Counted from the stretch's first letter, positions 1 through 10,822 are shown. The stretch is DNA of 64,000 nucleotides from Psychrobacter immobilis (GCF_904846285.1 NZ_CAJHAD010000011.1:39767-103766), one strand, 5' to 3'. Translations and numbers: made by a program. Notes: generated from the sequence alone by a model not told the origin.

Positions 1-1936
1 AACCTCATCACGTGTGGCGCTATCGATTCGTCAGGCGGCAAAAAATGAAGCCATTAAAATGGCGGCAGCAACCAAAACCCAATCATGGCTAGCCGAGCCA
101 GTCAAACGTATTGGTCAAGGCGTTCAAAGCCCAGTATATGTTATCGATGTTATCCAAACTAAGCTAGAAGATATCAGTAAAGTCAGCGTCGTTGCGACAC
201 CTGAAGATATCACTAAGCTTGGCTTTAAAGTCGCTGATGCAATTGCTGATTTTGCGGATGATTTATCGGAAATAGTAGACCCACAAACCGCTGAACAAGA
301 TGCTAGTGTCGATACCAATGCCGATGGTATGCAAGCGTTGGCACAGCAAATCGCTTATGACTTAATTCAAGCCGATAAGCCGTTGGTTGTTTCTGGTAGC
401 AGCTTATCATCGACTGCTTTGATAGAAGCAGCGGCACAGATTGCTCAAGCATTGAGCCAAAAGCGTGCGGCGATTAAAGCAACTGAGCAGCAGCAAGTTG
501 AGGCGCATAATGAGCAGGTTCGCGCCGCTGAAGCACAAGCAGCAACCACTCAGCAGAGCGAAGACAAAGACTTGTCTGCTAAGCCGAGCAAACCGGAAAC
601 AGGTATAGATACAGAAGCGCAAGACGATGTCGAGCGTAAGCCTGCAACCAAGCTTGAGCTCAAAGAAGTTAATAAACAGTACCAAGCGCAAGCCGGTATT
701 TATTTGGCGGTTCCTGATGCCAATAGTATTGGCGTCTGTATGCTTGGCGGTCAATCACTCGAAGAGTTATTAGCGACTGACTTTGATGTGGTGATAGTCG
801 CTGAAAACCAGTTGACTGATGCCATTGATGCGCATAAATTAACCCAGCTATTGACTGACAAAACTGTCATCGCCCTTGACCATCAGCTGCTTGATTGGCA
901 TAAAGATGTCGATATTGTATTGCCAGCCGCTAGCTTTGCGGAAGCAGACGGTACGCTTATCTCTGCTGAAGGTCGTGCGCAGCGCTTCTTCCAAGTTTAT
1001 GACAACGAATATTATCATCCGCTGAGCAGTATCAAAGAAGGCTGGCGCTGGTTACATGCCGTCCATAGCAGCTTAGAAGGTCGTGATGTCGATTGGACAC
1101 AGCTTGATGATGTCATCAATGCATTGGTTACGACTCATCCTAAGCTTGCTGGTATTAAAGGCGCTGCTCCTGATGCCGATTACCGGATGACCGGTCTAAA
1201 AATTGCCCGTCAGCCGCGTCGCTACTCAGGTCGTACTTCTATGCGCGCGCCAGTATCTGTGCATGAGCCGATGCAGCCAAAAGATTTGGATACTGGTTTA
1301 ACCTTCTCAATGGAAGGCTATAGCGGTAAGCAAACACCAAGCTCGATGATTCCTTTTGCCAGTGCAGCCGGTTGGAACTCACCGCAAGCATGGAATAAAT
1401 ACCAAGATAAAGTCGGCGGTAGTCTCAAAAATGGTGATCCAGGTGTGCGTCTGTTTGATCAATTAAAGCGCCTAGCCACGCGGCAATATGTTGCGCCAGA
1501 AATTACCTCGGTGACGACAACGAATATGCAGCAAGGACAAGCAAAACTGGTACCTATTTACAACCTTTATGCCAGCTCTATGATGGCATCACGTAGCCCA
1601 GTGGTTGCAGAGCAATTACCGCTAGCAACATGGCGTGTGGGTATTGATGATGCCAAAGACTGGAATATCGCTGATGGAGATTATCTGGCGATTGAGATTG
1701 ATAAGCAGCAAATCACCTTACCAGTTGAGCTCGTCGGTTACTTGGCAGAAGGTTGTATCGGTTATCCCGTCGGGCAGGTAAGTATTATTCATCCTTCAAT
1801 GCCGGCATCGGTGCGTAAAGTTGATGCGCCGGTGACGATGATGGGCAGCATGGCGACTGATAGTGCTTTAACAGCCAATACCAATAACCGCGCAACGCCA
1901 ATAAGCAGCGCGCCGACCACCACACAGGAGCTGTAA
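1..1936 (+). CDS. nuoG: NADH-quinone oxidoreductase subunit G, 3' part
   Basis: C-terminal ~640 residues of the large iron-sulfur/molybdopterin-fold subunit of complex I. The frame is open to the left window edge, so the gene is cut and its N-terminal ferredoxin-like and Fe-S cluster domains lie outside. The visible part contains the molybdopterin oxidoreductase-like fold, for example the stretch about [20 protein letters not shown] (codons near 918-977), typical of NuoG. It acts in the peripheral arm, passing electrons from NADH toward quinone. An Ala/Gln/Glu-rich, low-complexity segment at roughly 470-660 looks like a lineage-specific insertion. The stop codon is one base before the nuoH start, consistent with an operon. 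Identification rests on family resemblance plus the nuoH-N genes that follow. Confidence 0.93.
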   Translation, partial: TSSRVALSIRQAAKNEAIKMAAATKTQSWLAEPVKRIGQGVQSPVYVIDVIQTKLEDISKVSVVATPEDITKLGFKVADAIADFADDLSEIVDPQTAEQDASVDTNADGMQALAQQIAYDLIQADKPLVVSGSSLSSTALIEAAAQIAQALSQKRAAIKATEQQQVEAHNEQVRAAEAQAATTQQSEDKDLSAKPSKPETGIDTEAQDDVERKPATKLELKEVNKQYQAQAGIYLAVPDANSIGVCMLGGQSLEELLATDFDVVIVAENQLTDAIDAHKLTQLLTDKTVIALDHQLLDWHKDVDIVLPAASFAEADGTLISAEGRAQRFFQVYDNEYYHPLSSIKEGWRWLHAVHSSLEGRDVDWTQLDDVINALVTTHPKLAGIKGAAPDADYRMTGLKIARQPRRYSGRTSMRAPVSVHEPMQPKDLDTGLTFSMEGYSGKQTPSSMIPFASAAGWNSPQAWNKYQDKVGGSLKNGDPGVRLFDQLKRLATRQYVAPEITSVTTTNMQQGQAKLVPIYNLYASSMMASRSPVVAEQLPLATWRVGIDDAKDWNIADGDYLAIEIDKQQITLPVELVGYLAEGCIGYPVGQVSIIHPSMPASVRKVDAPVTMMGSMATDSALTANTNNRATPISSAPTTTQEL

Positions 1937-1937
1937 T

Positions 1938-2981
1938 ATGCAAGTTACCCGCATTATCCCTGATGTGCCAAGCTTTTTGGCTGGTATGATGACCTTTGAT
2001 ACCTGGTCGATACTCTTTATGGTCGTGCAATCACTGGTTATCTTTTTGGTGGTGGTTATAGTGGCGGCAATGATGATTGTCTATGAGCGCCGCATGTTAG
2101 CGCTTTGGCAAGATCGTTACGGTCCGAACCGTGTTGGTCCATTTGGCTCATTGCAACTGGTTGCCGATATGCTCAAAATCTTCTTTAAAGAAGATTGGAC
2201 GCCAAACTTTACCGATAAGTTTATGTTTACCTTGGCACCTGCGGTAGCGATGTTTACCGCGTTGGCGTCATTTGCCATCATTCCTATCTCCCCAACCCTT
2301 GGGGTTGCTGATTGGGATATCGGTATTTTGTTCTTCTTTGCCATGGCAGGTATTGCGGTCTATGCAGTGATGTTCGGTGGCTGGGCATCTGCCAATAAGT
2401 TCTCTTTACTTGGCGGCTTACGGTCAGCGGCGCAAACTATCAGTTATGAAGTCTTTTTAGGCTTATCATTGATGGGTGTTGTTGCCTTAACAGGCTCGTT
2501 TAACCTACGCGAAATCGTTGAATCACAAATTGACGGCTGGTATATCATTCCGCAGTTCTTTGGCTTCTTAACCTTTGTGGTTGCGGGTGTTGCCGTTACC
2601 CATAGACATCCATTTGATCAGCCAGAAGCAGAGCAAGAGCTGGCCGAAGGTTATCATGTTGAATATTCTGGCATGAAATTCGGTATGTTCTTTATCGGTG
2701 AGTATGTCAACGTCGTACTGATTTCTGCGTTGATGACCTGTTTGTTCTTCGGTGGTTGGCTTGCGCCGTTTAATTTAGATATTCCGTTTATTCCACCAGC
2801 TTTTTGGTTCATGATTAAGACACTATTCTTTATGACCATGTTTATTTTGGCTCGAGGCTCACTCATGCGTCCGCGCTATGATCAGGTGATGAACTTTGGC
2901 TGGAAAGTCTGCCTGCCGGTAACCTTGATTAATCTGTTGGTTACTGCTGCAGTCATTTTGATTTTTTCCCCAACGTTATAA
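1938..2981 (+). CDS. nuoH: NADH-quinone oxidoreductase subunit H
   Basis: Membrane subunit of complex I that forms much of the quinone-binding cavity at the junction of the two arms. The protein is 347 residues, close to the family's usual 320-350, and is strongly hydrophobic with about eight membrane segments. Conserved loop sequences include [20 protein letters not shown] near residue 50 and [20 protein letters not shown] near residue 220, the acidic loop lining the quinone tunnel. It begins one base after nuoG ends. A 54-base spacer separates it from nuoI, the largest gap inside this operon. Confidence 0.97.
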   Translation: MQVTRIIPDVPSFLAGMMTFDTWSILFMVVQSLVIFLVVVIVAAMMIVYERRMLALWQDRYGPNRVGPFGSLQLVADMLKIFFKEDWTPNFTDKFMFTLAPAVAMFTALASFAIIPISPTLGVADWDIGILFFFAMAGIAVYAVMFGGWASANKFSLLGGLRSAAQTISYEVFLGLSLMGVVALTGSFNLREIVESQIDGWYIIPQFFGFLTFVVAGVAVTHRHPFDQPEAEQELAEGYHVEYSGMKFGMFFIGEYVNVVLISALMTCLFFGGWLAPFNLDIPFIPPAFWFMIKTLFFMTMFILARGSLMRPRYDQVMNFGWKVCLPVTLINLLVTAAVILIFSPTL

Positions 2982-3035
2982 TCGTTACTAGCCATCGCTG
3001 ATGAACTAGAGTAAAGCTGATAAGGATAATAATCC

Positions 3036-3584
3036 ATGTTTACTACTATAAAAAAGACGGTCATTGGTATTTTTACCATTGTCCGCAGTATGTGGATGGT
3101 CAACAGTCACGCCATCAGACCGCGCGATACCATTCTTTATCCTGAAGTGCCGGTACCAGTACCGCCGCGCTTTCGCGGACGTATCATCTTGTCGCGTGAC
3201 CCCGACGGTGATGAGCGCTGCGTCGCTTGTAACCTTTGTGCGGTGGCCTGTCCAGTTGGCTGTATCTCACTGCAAAAAGCAGAACGTGAAGATGGACGCT
3301 GGTATCCAGAGTTTTTCCGCATCAACTTTTCACGCTGTATCTTTTGTGGTTTGTGTGAAGAGGCTTGTCCGACGACCGCGATTCAGATGACTCCAGACTT
3401 TGAGATGGGTGAATATGTTCGTCAAGACTTGGTATATGAAAAAGAGCATTTGCTGATTTCAGGACCGGGTAAATATCCCGATTATAACTATTATCGCGTG
3501 ACGGGTATGGCGGTAGCAGATAAACCAAAAGGCGCGGCGCAAAACGAAGCTGCACCGATTGATCTAAGGAGCTTGCTACCATGA
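3036..3584 (+). CDS. nuoI: NADH-quinone oxidoreductase subunit I, 2x[4Fe-4S]
   Basis: Peripheral-arm subunit carrying two [4Fe-4S] clusters (N6a and N6b) that relay electrons toward the quinone site. The 182-residue protein has two ferredoxin motifs, [12 protein letters not shown] at about residues 62-73 and [12 protein letters not shown] at about 101-112, giving the eight cluster-ligating cysteines. The short N-terminal helix region (residues 1-25) matches the part that docks onto the membrane arm. The 3' end overlaps the nuoJ start by four bases (ATGA), consistent with translational coupling. Confidence 0.97.
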   Translation: MFTTIKKTVIGIFTIVRSMWMVNSHAIRPRDTILYPEVPVPVPPRFRGRIILSRDPDGDERCVACNLCAVACPVGCISLQKAEREDGRWYPEFFRINFSRCIFCGLCEEACPTTAIQMTPDFEMGEYVRQDLVYEKEHLLISGPGKYPDYNYYRVTGMAVADKPKGAAQNEAAPIDLRSLLP

Positions 3585-4324
3585 TGAATATCTTAAATAG
3601 TCCTGAATTGGCAGGATTCTATGCGCTGGCAGCGGTGGCAATATTTGCCAGCTTGCGCGTGGTGACCCTTGCGAATCCAGTGCATGCTATTTTATCGATG
3701 ATTGTGTCGTTATTGGCCATCTCAGGTATTTTCTTCGTATTGGGTGCGCCATTTGCTGGTGCGCTTGAAATTGTTGTTTATGCTGGTGCCATTATGGTGC
3801 TATTTGTTTTCGTTATTATGATGCTAAATCTAGGTATGAGTAATGATGAGCGCGAAGAGCGCTGGCTTGATGCTGGCACTTGGGCAGTACCGACGGGGCT
3901 AACGATTATCATCGCGGTTGTGCTGTATGCGATGATTGGTCTTAACCATGATGACGCAGCAATGATTGGCGGTACGACGATTTCAGCCAAAGCAGTCGGT
4001 ACGGTATTATTTACTAAATATATTATGTTGATAGAAGTGGCGGCATTGTTATTATTAGCCGCTTTGGTGGCCGCTTATCACTTAGGTAAAGAAGCTATCG
4101 ATGACGAAATTATCGGCAACGATAGCCTAGCGCGTAACCCTAATGTCGCCAGTATCAAACACTACGATGATAGTGGCATGCCCGTAGATACTGATACGGT
4201 AAACGGGGCTGAACAATACGAATATAAAGATGTTGACCCGCATGACTATGTTGGCAAGAAAGTCGGCATGAAAGCAGGTACGCAGGTAGGTGTGAATAAA
4301 GTCACGCGCAAGGAGTCGGACTGA
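3581..4324 (+). CDS. nuoJ: NADH-quinone oxidoreductase subunit J
   Basis: Small hydrophobic complex I membrane subunit. About five membrane segments occupy residues 10-165, including the conserved stretch [20 protein letters not shown] of the central helix with its pi-bulge region. At 247 residues it is longer than the roughly 180 of the E. coli protein. The extra length is a charged hydrophilic C-terminal tail (residues about 175-247) of unknown role. It overlaps nuoI by four bases and nuoK by one base (its TGA shares the A of the nuoK ATG). Confidence 0.95.
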   Translation: MMNILNSPELAGFYALAAVAIFASLRVVTLANPVHAILSMIVSLLAISGIFFVLGAPFAGALEIVVYAGAIMVLFVFVIMMLNLGMSNDEREERWLDAGTWAVPTGLTIIIAVVLYAMIGLNHDDAAMIGGTTISAKAVGTVLFTKYIMLIEVAALLLLAALVAAYHLGKEAIDDEIIGNDSLARNPNVASIKHYDDSGMPVDTDTVNGAEQYEYKDVDPHDYVGKKVGMKAGTQVGVNKVTRKESD

Positions 4325-4731
4325 TGGTACTAGCAGCGAGCGTGGCACAAGATGTGTCAAACGTGCCGTTTGCCCACGAGGTAGCAGGCTTAGTGCAGCC
4401 GGTTGCTGAGGCGCAGAATGTACTGGGTATGATACCCATGAGCCATGGATTAATTTTGGCCGGTATCTTATTTGCGATTGGTCTGTGCGGTGTAATGGTA
4501 AGGCGTAATTTCTTATTTATGCTGATGAGCCTTGAGATCATGATGAATGCGACGGCCTTGGCATTTGTGGTCGCAGGTAGCCGCTGGGTTGATCCAGATG
4601 GACAGATTATGTTTATCTTTATTCTGACTTTAGCAGCAGCAGAGGCGGCCATTGGTTTGGCAATATTATTGCGATTTTATCATCAGCGTGGGCATCTCGA
4701 TGTCGACAGCGCCAATGAGATGAAAGGATGA
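4324..4731 (+). CDS. nuoK: NADH-quinone oxidoreductase subunit K
   Basis: Antiporter-like small subunit of the complex I membrane arm with three helices. They contain the conserved acidic residues of the proton path, for example in the stretch [16 protein letters not shown]. Two starts are possible. The ATG at 4324 has a good AAGGAG ribosome site eight bases upstream and overlaps the nuoJ stop; it gives 135 residues. The ATG at 4429 gives 100 residues, the usual family length, and begins [12 protein letters not shown] like E. coli NuoK (MIPLQHGLILAA), but has no good ribosome site. I keep 4324 because of the ribosome site. The first 35 residues would then be an extra N-terminal extension. Confidence 0.93.
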   Translation: MVLAASVAQDVSNVPFAHEVAGLVQPVAEAQNVLGMIPMSHGLILAGILFAIGLCGVMVRRNFLFMLMSLEIMMNATALAFVVAGSRWVDPDGQIMFIFILTLAAAEAAIGLAILLRFYHQRGHLDVDSANEMKG

Positions 4732-4735
4732 TGTC

Positions 4736-6610
4736 ATGAATTTATTACCATTAACCTTTATATTCCCGCTCGTTGGCTTTTTGATTCTAGCCTTTATGCG
4801 TGACAAGTTAAGCGAGCAGGTAGCAGCGATTGTTGGTGTCGGTAGCATGCTGCTATCAGCACTTTGTACGCTGATGGTCAGCTATACCTTTTTAACTAGC
4901 AATCCTGCCGGTACGGTCATCGAGATTCCACTATGGACGTGGTTTCAAGTCGGCGATTTCGCGCCAAGTTTTGGCCTAAGCTTTGATGGCTTGGCATTGA
5001 CGATGCTTGGGGTGATTACCGGTATTGGCTTTTTGATTCATCTTTTTGCCGCATGGTATATGAAAGGTGAAACAGGCTTTGCGCGCTTCTTTAGCTATAT
5101 GAACTTGTTTGTCGCCAGCATGTTATTACTGGTATTGGCGGATAACTTGTTCTTGCTCTATCTGGGCTGGGAAGGCGTCGGTATTTGTTCTTACTTGCTG
5201 ATTGGTTTTTATTATCAAGACCGCGCCAATGGTCGGGCAGCAATTAAAGCCTTTACCGTTACACGCGTTGGTGATGTGTTTTTAGCCTTTGGTTTGTTTT
5301 TATTATTCCGCGAATTTGGCACGCTTAATATTCAAGAAATTATTACCCGTGCGCCGGAAATCTTTGATATTAATAATCCAACGATGATTTTGACCACCAT
5401 GATGCTCGTTGGAGGGGCGATGGGTAAATCAGCGCAGCTACCACTACATACGTGGCTTGCTGATGCAATGGCAGGTCCAACGCCAGTATCGGCTTTGATT
5501 CACGCAGCGACGATGGTTACTGCGGGTGTTTATCTGATTGCGCGTTTACATCCATTATTTCTCCTTACACCGGGCGTATTGTTGTACTGGGTTGGGGCAG
5601 TGGGTGCATTGACGTTAGTTGTCGCTGGATTTTGTGCGCTGGTACAAACTGATATTAAACGTATCCTTGCTTATTCGACCATGAGCCAAATCGGCTATAT
5701 GTTCTTAGCACTCGGCGTTGGCGCATGGCAAGGCGCTATCTTCCACCTAATGACGCATGCTTTCTTTAAAGCCTTGCTATTCTTATCATCAGGTGCGGTG
5801 ATTCTTGCGGTTCATCATGAGCAAAACATCTTTAAGATGGGCGGTTTACGCAAAAAGATACCTTTGGTATTTTGGTGCTATATCGTCGGTGGCGGTGCGC
5901 TTGCAGCGATACCTTGGGTCACCGTTGGTTTCTATTCTAAAGAAGCGATTCTTTGGGAAAGCTATGCGACCGGTCACCAAGTCCTATTCTATATGGGCGT
6001 ATTCGGTGCGTTTTTAACCGCGCTTTACACCTTCCGTATGATTTGGATTATCTTCTTTGGTGAAGAAAAGACCCACGCACATAAATTATCTGGTGTGTCA
6101 TATTGGCTGCCGCTTAGTGTGTTGCTAGTATTATCAACGGCAGTAGGTGCATTCATTACGCCGCCATTACAAGGCGTATTGCCAGAGAGCGTTGGGCATT
6201 TACTAGAAGTTGCTGGTCAAGCGCATGGTAAGCATACTGCTGAATATATCGCCATGGGCGCTATGCTTGCAGGCTTGCTACTCGCGGCATTCTTATATGT
6301 CGTCGATAAAGGTCGCATGTTGACCCGCTTTAAGCGCACGACTATTGGTGCAGCGTTATATCATTGGTGCTATCACGGTATGGGCTTCGATGCGCTATAC
6401 GATATAGTTTTTGTAAAACCCTTTTTGTTCATCGGCCGCTTATTTAAAGCCGACCCTATCGATAAGACGTGGCTGTTATTACCTAAGCTGGCATCTGCTT
6501 GTAACAAGGTATTGTCTGCGACGCAAACAGGGTCACTTCGAGGTTACGCTACAAGCTTTTGCTTGGGTGTGGCTGTGCTGTTGGTGCTGGTAATGATGAC
6601 GGTGGTATAA
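4736..6610 (+). CDS. nuoL: NADH-quinone oxidoreductase subunit L
   Basis: Largest antiporter-like, proton-pumping subunit at the distal end of complex I. The 624 residues match the family length. They show many membrane helices, the loop GWEGVGICSYLLIGFYYQ (about residues 143-160) with its key glutamate, and the conserved segment MGKSAQLPLHTWLADAMAGP (about 230-249) containing the pump lysine. A long amphipathic C-terminal helix, which clamps NuoM and NuoN in known structures, is expected over residues about 500-600. It starts four bases after nuoK and is followed almost immediately by nuoM. Confidence 0.97.
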   Translation: MNLLPLTFIFPLVGFLILAFMRDKLSEQVAAIVGVGSMLLSALCTLMVSYTFLTSNPAGTVIEIPLWTWFQVGDFAPSFGLSFDGLALTMLGVITGIGFLIHLFAAWYMKGETGFARFFSYMNLFVASMLLLVLADNLFLLYLGWEGVGICSYLLIGFYYQDRANGRAAIKAFTVTRVGDVFLAFGLFLLFREFGTLNIQEIITRAPEIFDINNPTMILTTMMLVGGAMGKSAQLPLHTWLADAMAGPTPVSALIHAATMVTAGVYLIARLHPLFLLTPGVLLYWVGAVGALTLVVAGFCALVQTDIKRILAYSTMSQIGYMFLALGVGAWQGAIFHLMTHAFFKALLFLSSGAVILAVHHEQNIFKMGGLRKKIPLVFWCYIVGGGALAAIPWVTVGFYSKEAILWESYATGHQVLFYMGVFGAFLTALYTFRMIWIIFFGEEKTHAHKLSGVSYWLPLSVLLVLSTAVGAFITPPLQGVLPESVGHLLEVAGQAHGKHTAEYIAMGAMLAGLLLAAFLYVVDKGRMLTRFKRTTIGAALYHWCYHGMGFDALYDIVFVKPFLFIGRLFKADPIDKTWLLLPKLASACNKVLSATQTGSLRGYATSFCLGVAVLLVLVMMTVV

Positions 6611-6611
6611 G

Positions 6612-8237
6612 ATGATTGAGTTACAACAAACGTGGATGCTACCAGCATTAATCGCAATTCCTTTTATTGCAGGGTTGCTATGTTGGTTGGTCGAACGCTT
6701 TAATAAACGTCTACCGCGCTGGATTGCTCTAATCGGTATGACGTTGACCTTTGCCTTGTCACTAGTACTGTGGCATTACGGCGATTATAGCGGTATGAGT
6801 CAGCAAGTGATTGCGCCAGATGCAAATGTGCCATGGGTCGCTGAATTCAGTGTGCCGTGGATACCTAGCTTTGGTATCAGCTTTCACTTAGCCTTAGATG
6901 GCTTATCGCTGATGATGGTTGGCTTGACAGGTCTGCTTGGGGTTGCCGCCGTTGCCTGTTCTTGGAACGAGATTCAACGCCGAGTTGGTTTCTTCCATTT
7001 AAACTTGCTCTGGAGCTTGGGCGGCGTTATTGGTGTTTTCTTAGCCATTGACATGTTCTTATTCTTCTTCTTTTGGGAGATGATGCTAGTTCCAATCTAC
7101 TTCTTGATTGCCATTTGGGGTCATGACGTCGTTGGCAAAACCAAAGAATATGCGGCAACTAAGTTCTTTATCTATACCCAAGCATCGGGTCTTATCATGC
7201 TGGTTGGTATTTTGATATTGGTCATTATCAGCTACGCTCAAAAAGGCATGGTCAGCTTTAATTATAATGACTTACTCGGCACCTCACTTGGTGGCTGGGA
7301 ATATCCGATTATGCTGTGTTTCTTTATTGGCTTTGCCGTGAAGTTGCCGATTATTCCTTTCCATGGCTGGTTGCCTGACGCGCATGCGCAAGCACCAACC
7401 GCAGGTTCGGTGGATTTGGCAGGGGTTTTGATTAAGACTGCCGCTTATGGTTTGATTCGTTTTGTCTTGCCATTATTTCCAGCAGCATCACAAGATTTTG
7501 CGCCGATTGCCATGACCTTGGGTACCATTGGTATCTTCTATGGCGCTTGGTTGGCCTTTATGCAAACCGATATGAAGCGCTTGCTGGCTTATACCAGTAT
7601 CTCGCACATGGGTTTTGTGGTCTTGGCAATCTATGCAGGTACCTTACTCAGCTTGCAAGGTTTGATGATTCAGATGCTCGCCCACGGTCTAAGCTCGGCG
7701 GCACTGTTTATTATGGCAGGCCAGCTATATGAGCGCTTGCATACGCGCGATTTGACCTTGATGGGCGGTATGTGGGGTCAGTTTCGTTATTATGCGCCGA
7801 TACTGATGTTCTTCTGTGCCGCTTTATTAGGTATTCCGGGCACAGGTAACTTCATCGGTGAGTTTATGATTTTATTTGGCGCGTTTGCCGATTATCCGGT
7901 GTTTGTGGTCTTAGCTACATTCAGCTTGGTATTGGCAGGTTTATACTCGCTTATCTTAATTCATAAAGCGCTGTTCGGTACTAATAACATTAAAGAAGTG
8001 GCGTTACAAGAAACCAAGTTACACGGTTTACCTGAGCGCCCGCTAAAAGATTTAGGCAGGCGCGAGCTGTCATTATTACTTATGCTAGCGGCAGGCTTGG
8101 TCTGGCTCGGACTGTATCCACAGCCGTTCCTTGATACCTCAAGTCACGCGATGCAGTGGATTAATAACGCCTATATATATAGTCAAGTGACACAAGTAGA
8201 TGCCTCGCAGCTGCTTGATGCAATGGAGGCACGTTAA
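6612..8237 (+). CDS. nuoM: NADH-quinone oxidoreductase subunit M
   Basis: Antiporter-like, proton-pumping membrane subunit of complex I, 541 residues, with about 14 predicted helices. Diagnostic sequences are FFFWEMMLVPIYFLIAIWG (about residues 152-170), containing the conserved glutamate, and KLPIIPFHGWLPDAHAQAPT (about 244-263), containing the conserved lysine. It starts two bases after nuoL ends and is followed after three bases by nuoN, so it lies in the same transcript. Confidence 0.97.
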   Translation: MIELQQTWMLPALIAIPFIAGLLCWLVERFNKRLPRWIALIGMTLTFALSLVLWHYGDYSGMSQQVIAPDANVPWVAEFSVPWIPSFGISFHLALDGLSLMMVGLTGLLGVAAVACSWNEIQRRVGFFHLNLLWSLGGVIGVFLAIDMFLFFFFWEMMLVPIYFLIAIWGHDVVGKTKEYAATKFFIYTQASGLIMLVGILILVIISYAQKGMVSFNYNDLLGTSLGGWEYPIMLCFFIGFAVKLPIIPFHGWLPDAHAQAPTAGSVDLAGVLIKTAAYGLIRFVLPLFPAASQDFAPIAMTLGTIGIFYGAWLAFMQTDMKRLLAYTSISHMGFVVLAIYAGTLLSLQGLMIQMLAHGLSSAALFIMAGQLYERLHTRDLTLMGGMWGQFRYYAPILMFFCAALLGIPGTGNFIGEFMILFGAFADYPVFVVLATFSLVLAGLYSLILIHKALFGTNNIKEVALQETKLHGLPERPLKDLGRRELSLLLMLAAGLVWLGLYPQPFLDTSSHAMQWINNAYIYSQVTQVDASQLLDAMEAR

Positions 8238-8240
8238 GTC

Positions 8241-9719
8241 ATGAATGAATTTACGATGAATGATTTGATGGGGCTAATGCCTTATGCACCAATCATTGCG
8301 GTAGTTGTTACGGTATTGGTGGTGATGATTGCCATCACGATTAAACGCTCACATATGGTGATCGGTACTATCTCGGTCGTCGGTTTGAACGTTGGTCTGT
8401 TTGCGCTGATCGCGCAAATGGCAGGCATCATTGATAGCGGCTCGCTTGTGCCAACGGCTGAGCAGTTATTTGTTATTGATAACTTTGCCCAGTTCAATAT
8501 GGTGATTATCCTTATCTGTGCATTGGCCTGCTTTACGCTGTCTTATGCTTATTTAGCCGATTTAAATGATCATAAAGAAGAGCTGTATTTGCTAATGCTG
8601 CTATCGACTGTTGGCGCATTGCTGATGGTCAGTGCTCAGCATTTGGCTTCATTCTTTATGAGTCTTGAGATGCTATCGATACCGCTATACGGCATGCTGT
8701 CTTATACCTATATGCGCAACCGCTCGCTTGAGTCAGGGCTGAAGTACTTGGTGCTATCAGCCACGGCATCAGCAACGCTGCTGATGGGGATGGCGTTTAT
8801 TTATGCAGAAGTGGGTTCGCTTGCTTTCAAGCCTATCAGCATGACGTTGGTCGATCTCTTTGAGTCGCCATTATTAATCGTCGGTACGGCGATGATGATG
8901 TTTGGTATTGCTTTTAAACTGTCTGCTGCGCCATTTCACATATGGACGCCAGATGTGTACGAAGGCGCACCAGCACCTGTCGCTACTTATTTGGCATCGG
9001 TCACCAAAGTGGCGATGATGGCGCTTGCTGTTCGATTCTTAATTGATACGTCGCTATTGGCGCTGCCATCGGTACAAATGCTGCTCATGGTTATGGCCAC
9101 CTTGTCGATATTAGTGGGTAACTTATTAGCGGTACGTCAGACCAGCCTTAAGCGCCTGCTTGGTTACTCGTCGATCGCTCATATGGGTTATGTGCTTATC
9201 GTGATTGTCAGCATTGGCTCAGCCGCTGATAGTATCTCAAGCATGTATATGGCGATTTATGCCTTTACCTCTATTGGTGCCTTTGGTGTCGTAACCTTGA
9301 TGTCGAGCCCTTATCGCTTGGCTGGTGAAGCCGATGAACTGACCCATTACCAAGGATTGTTCTGGCGCCGTCCAGTATTGACCGCTGTCATGACGATTAT
9401 GATGTTGTCATTGGCGGGTATTCCACTGACCGCAGGCTTTATCACCAAGCTATTTGCGATTCTTGCCGCCGTACAAGGGACCAACTGGTTCTTGGCTGCG
9501 ATGATTATCTTGGGTAGTGCCATTGGTTTGTTCTATTACTTGCGCGTAATGCTTACGCTCTTTAAACGTCCAAAACAATTTATTGAATTTGACGTATCTG
9601 GGCAGTGGGGTCTACGTACCGGTGGTATCATGGTCATCGCCGTCACCGCAATTATTGTATTCTTCGGTGTGTTACCGAATACTATGATTGAGTGGGCAAG
9701 TTTGGCTCGTATCTGGTAA
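8241..9719 (+). CDS. nuoN: NADH-quinone oxidoreductase subunit N
   Basis: Last antiporter-like membrane subunit of complex I, 492 residues and highly hydrophobic. Conserved motifs include SLEMLSIPLYGMLSYTYMRN (about residues 140-159) and KLSAAPFHIWTPDVYEGAPA (about 229-248), which hold the glutamate and lysine of the proton path. It is the final gene of the nuo operon and is followed by a strong hairpin terminator about 70 bases downstream. Confidence 0.97.
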   Translation: MNEFTMNDLMGLMPYAPIIAVVVTVLVVMIAITIKRSHMVIGTISVVGLNVGLFALIAQMAGIIDSGSLVPTAEQLFVIDNFAQFNMVIILICALACFTLSYAYLADLNDHKEELYLLMLLSTVGALLMVSAQHLASFFMSLEMLSIPLYGMLSYTYMRNRSLESGLKYLVLSATASATLLMGMAFIYAEVGSLAFKPISMTLVDLFESPLLIVGTAMMMFGIAFKLSAAPFHIWTPDVYEGAPAPVATYLASVTKVAMMALAVRFLIDTSLLALPSVQMLLMVMATLSILVGNLLAVRQTSLKRLLGYSSIAHMGYVLIVIVSIGSAADSISSMYMAIYAFTSIGAFGVVTLMSSPYRLAGEADELTHYQGLFWRRPVLTAVMTIMMLSLAGIPLTAGFITKLFAILAAVQGTNWFLAAMIILGSAIGLFYYLRVMLTLFKRPKQFIEFDVSGQWGLRTGGIMVIAVTAIIVFFGVLPNTMIEWASLARIW

Positions 9720-9788
9720 GCACAGAAAAGTATGATAAATAGCGGTACCTTGCTGCTGCTACTTATTAGTTGTTACGGTTAGAAAACC

Positions 9789-9827
9789 AAGATGCGCCAG
9801 CTCTATGATAAGCTTGGCGCATCTTTT
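9789..9827 (+). terminator. intrinsic terminator of the nuo operon
   Basis: Inverted repeat with 11-base arms (AAGATGCGCCA at 9789-9799 and TGGCGCATCTT at 9815-9825) around a short loop, ending in a run of T. It lies just past nuoN. Confidence 0.85.
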
Positions 9828-9915
9828 CGTTTGTAGCCTTTAAAAGTTAATAAAAAATACCATCTACAATAGAGTATCGATAATTATTAATAAAAAAAGA
9901 GGGTGAGTCATTATT

Positions 9916-10782
9916 ATGAGTGACAATATTCAGAAAGTAACGGTGCTCAGTAAAACCACTTGGACGCCCAATCTATTTAGCTTTACCGTCAGTCGTCCGG
10001 ATAGTTTTAAATTTACCGCTGGGCAATTTGTGCGTTTAGGCGTTAATCCCAGTCAATTAAACTACTATAAGCAGCTGAGTGCAGTAGCTGACTATGATGA
10101 AGATGATGATGAAGATGAAGAACTGAACGAAGCACTAAACGAGGCGCTGAATGAAGATATTTTCCGCGCGTATTCGATTGTCTCTTCACCTTTCGATGAG
10201 ATATTAGAGTTTTTCTCTATTGTCATCCCTGATGGCGCCTTTACCTCGCAGCTACAACACCTAGAAGTCGGCGATGAGCTATTATTAAACACCATGCCGT
10301 TTGGCTTTTTAACTTTAGCCCGTTATCAAAAACCGCTGCCAAAAGACTTATGGTTACTGGCAACTGGAACAGGTTTAGCGCCTTTTTTATCGATGCTGCA
10401 AGACTTAAAAACCTGGGAAGACTACGAGCATATCGTCTTGGCTTATAGTGCGCGCTCGACAGAAGAGCTTGCTTATATGGACAAGATTGAAAGTTTACAA
10501 GAAGATATTGGCTCATTGGTGGACAATCCAGCCAAGCTTATCTTTATTCCTATCGTTACCCGCGAGCCTGTCGAGGGCGCACTAACTGAGCGCTTGCCAA
10601 AGCTATTATTAGATGGCACGTTGCAAGCGCGCGCGGGCATTGATTTGGACATTGATAGCACGCACGTGATGCTATGCGGTAACCCAGACATGGTCGAAGA
10701 TACCAAAGAGACCTTAAAGAGCTTAGGCTTGGTGATGAATCGCAGCGGCGAGGGCAATATCGCGGTGGAAAACTATTGGTAA
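9916..10782 (+). CDS. fpr: ferredoxin--NADP(+) reductase with acidic insertion
   Basis: Flavoenzyme that moves electrons between NADPH and ferredoxin or flavodoxin in the cytoplasm. The N-terminal FAD-binding barrel includes the RAYSIVSSP motif, about residues 84-92. A C-terminal NADP-binding domain follows (LLATGTGLAPFLSML, about 155-169), and the chain ends in AVENYW, the aromatic C-terminus typical of bacterial Fpr. At 288 residues it is about 40 longer than E. coli Fpr. Most of the excess is an acidic, repetitive insertion at residues about 57-80 (DEDDDEDEELNEALNEALNE) inside the FAD domain, just before the RxYS motif. It is flanked by terminators on both sides, so probably transcribed alone. 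Confidence 0.92.
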   Translation: MSDNIQKVTVLSKTTWTPNLFSFTVSRPDSFKFTAGQFVRLGVNPSQLNYYKQLSAVADYDEDDDEDEELNEALNEALNEDIFRAYSIVSSPFDEILEFFSIVIPDGAFTSQLQHLEVGDELLLNTMPFGFLTLARYQKPLPKDLWLLATGTGLAPFLSMLQDLKTWEDYEHIVLAYSARSTEELAYMDKIESLQEDIGSLVDNPAKLIFIPIVTREPVEGALTERLPKLLLDGTLQARAGIDLDIDSTHVMLCGNPDMVEDTKETLKSLGLVMNRSGEGNIAVENYW

Positions 10783-10822
10783 GCCTATGATTGCTACAAG
10801 TTGATAGAGTCAGTATTTATTA

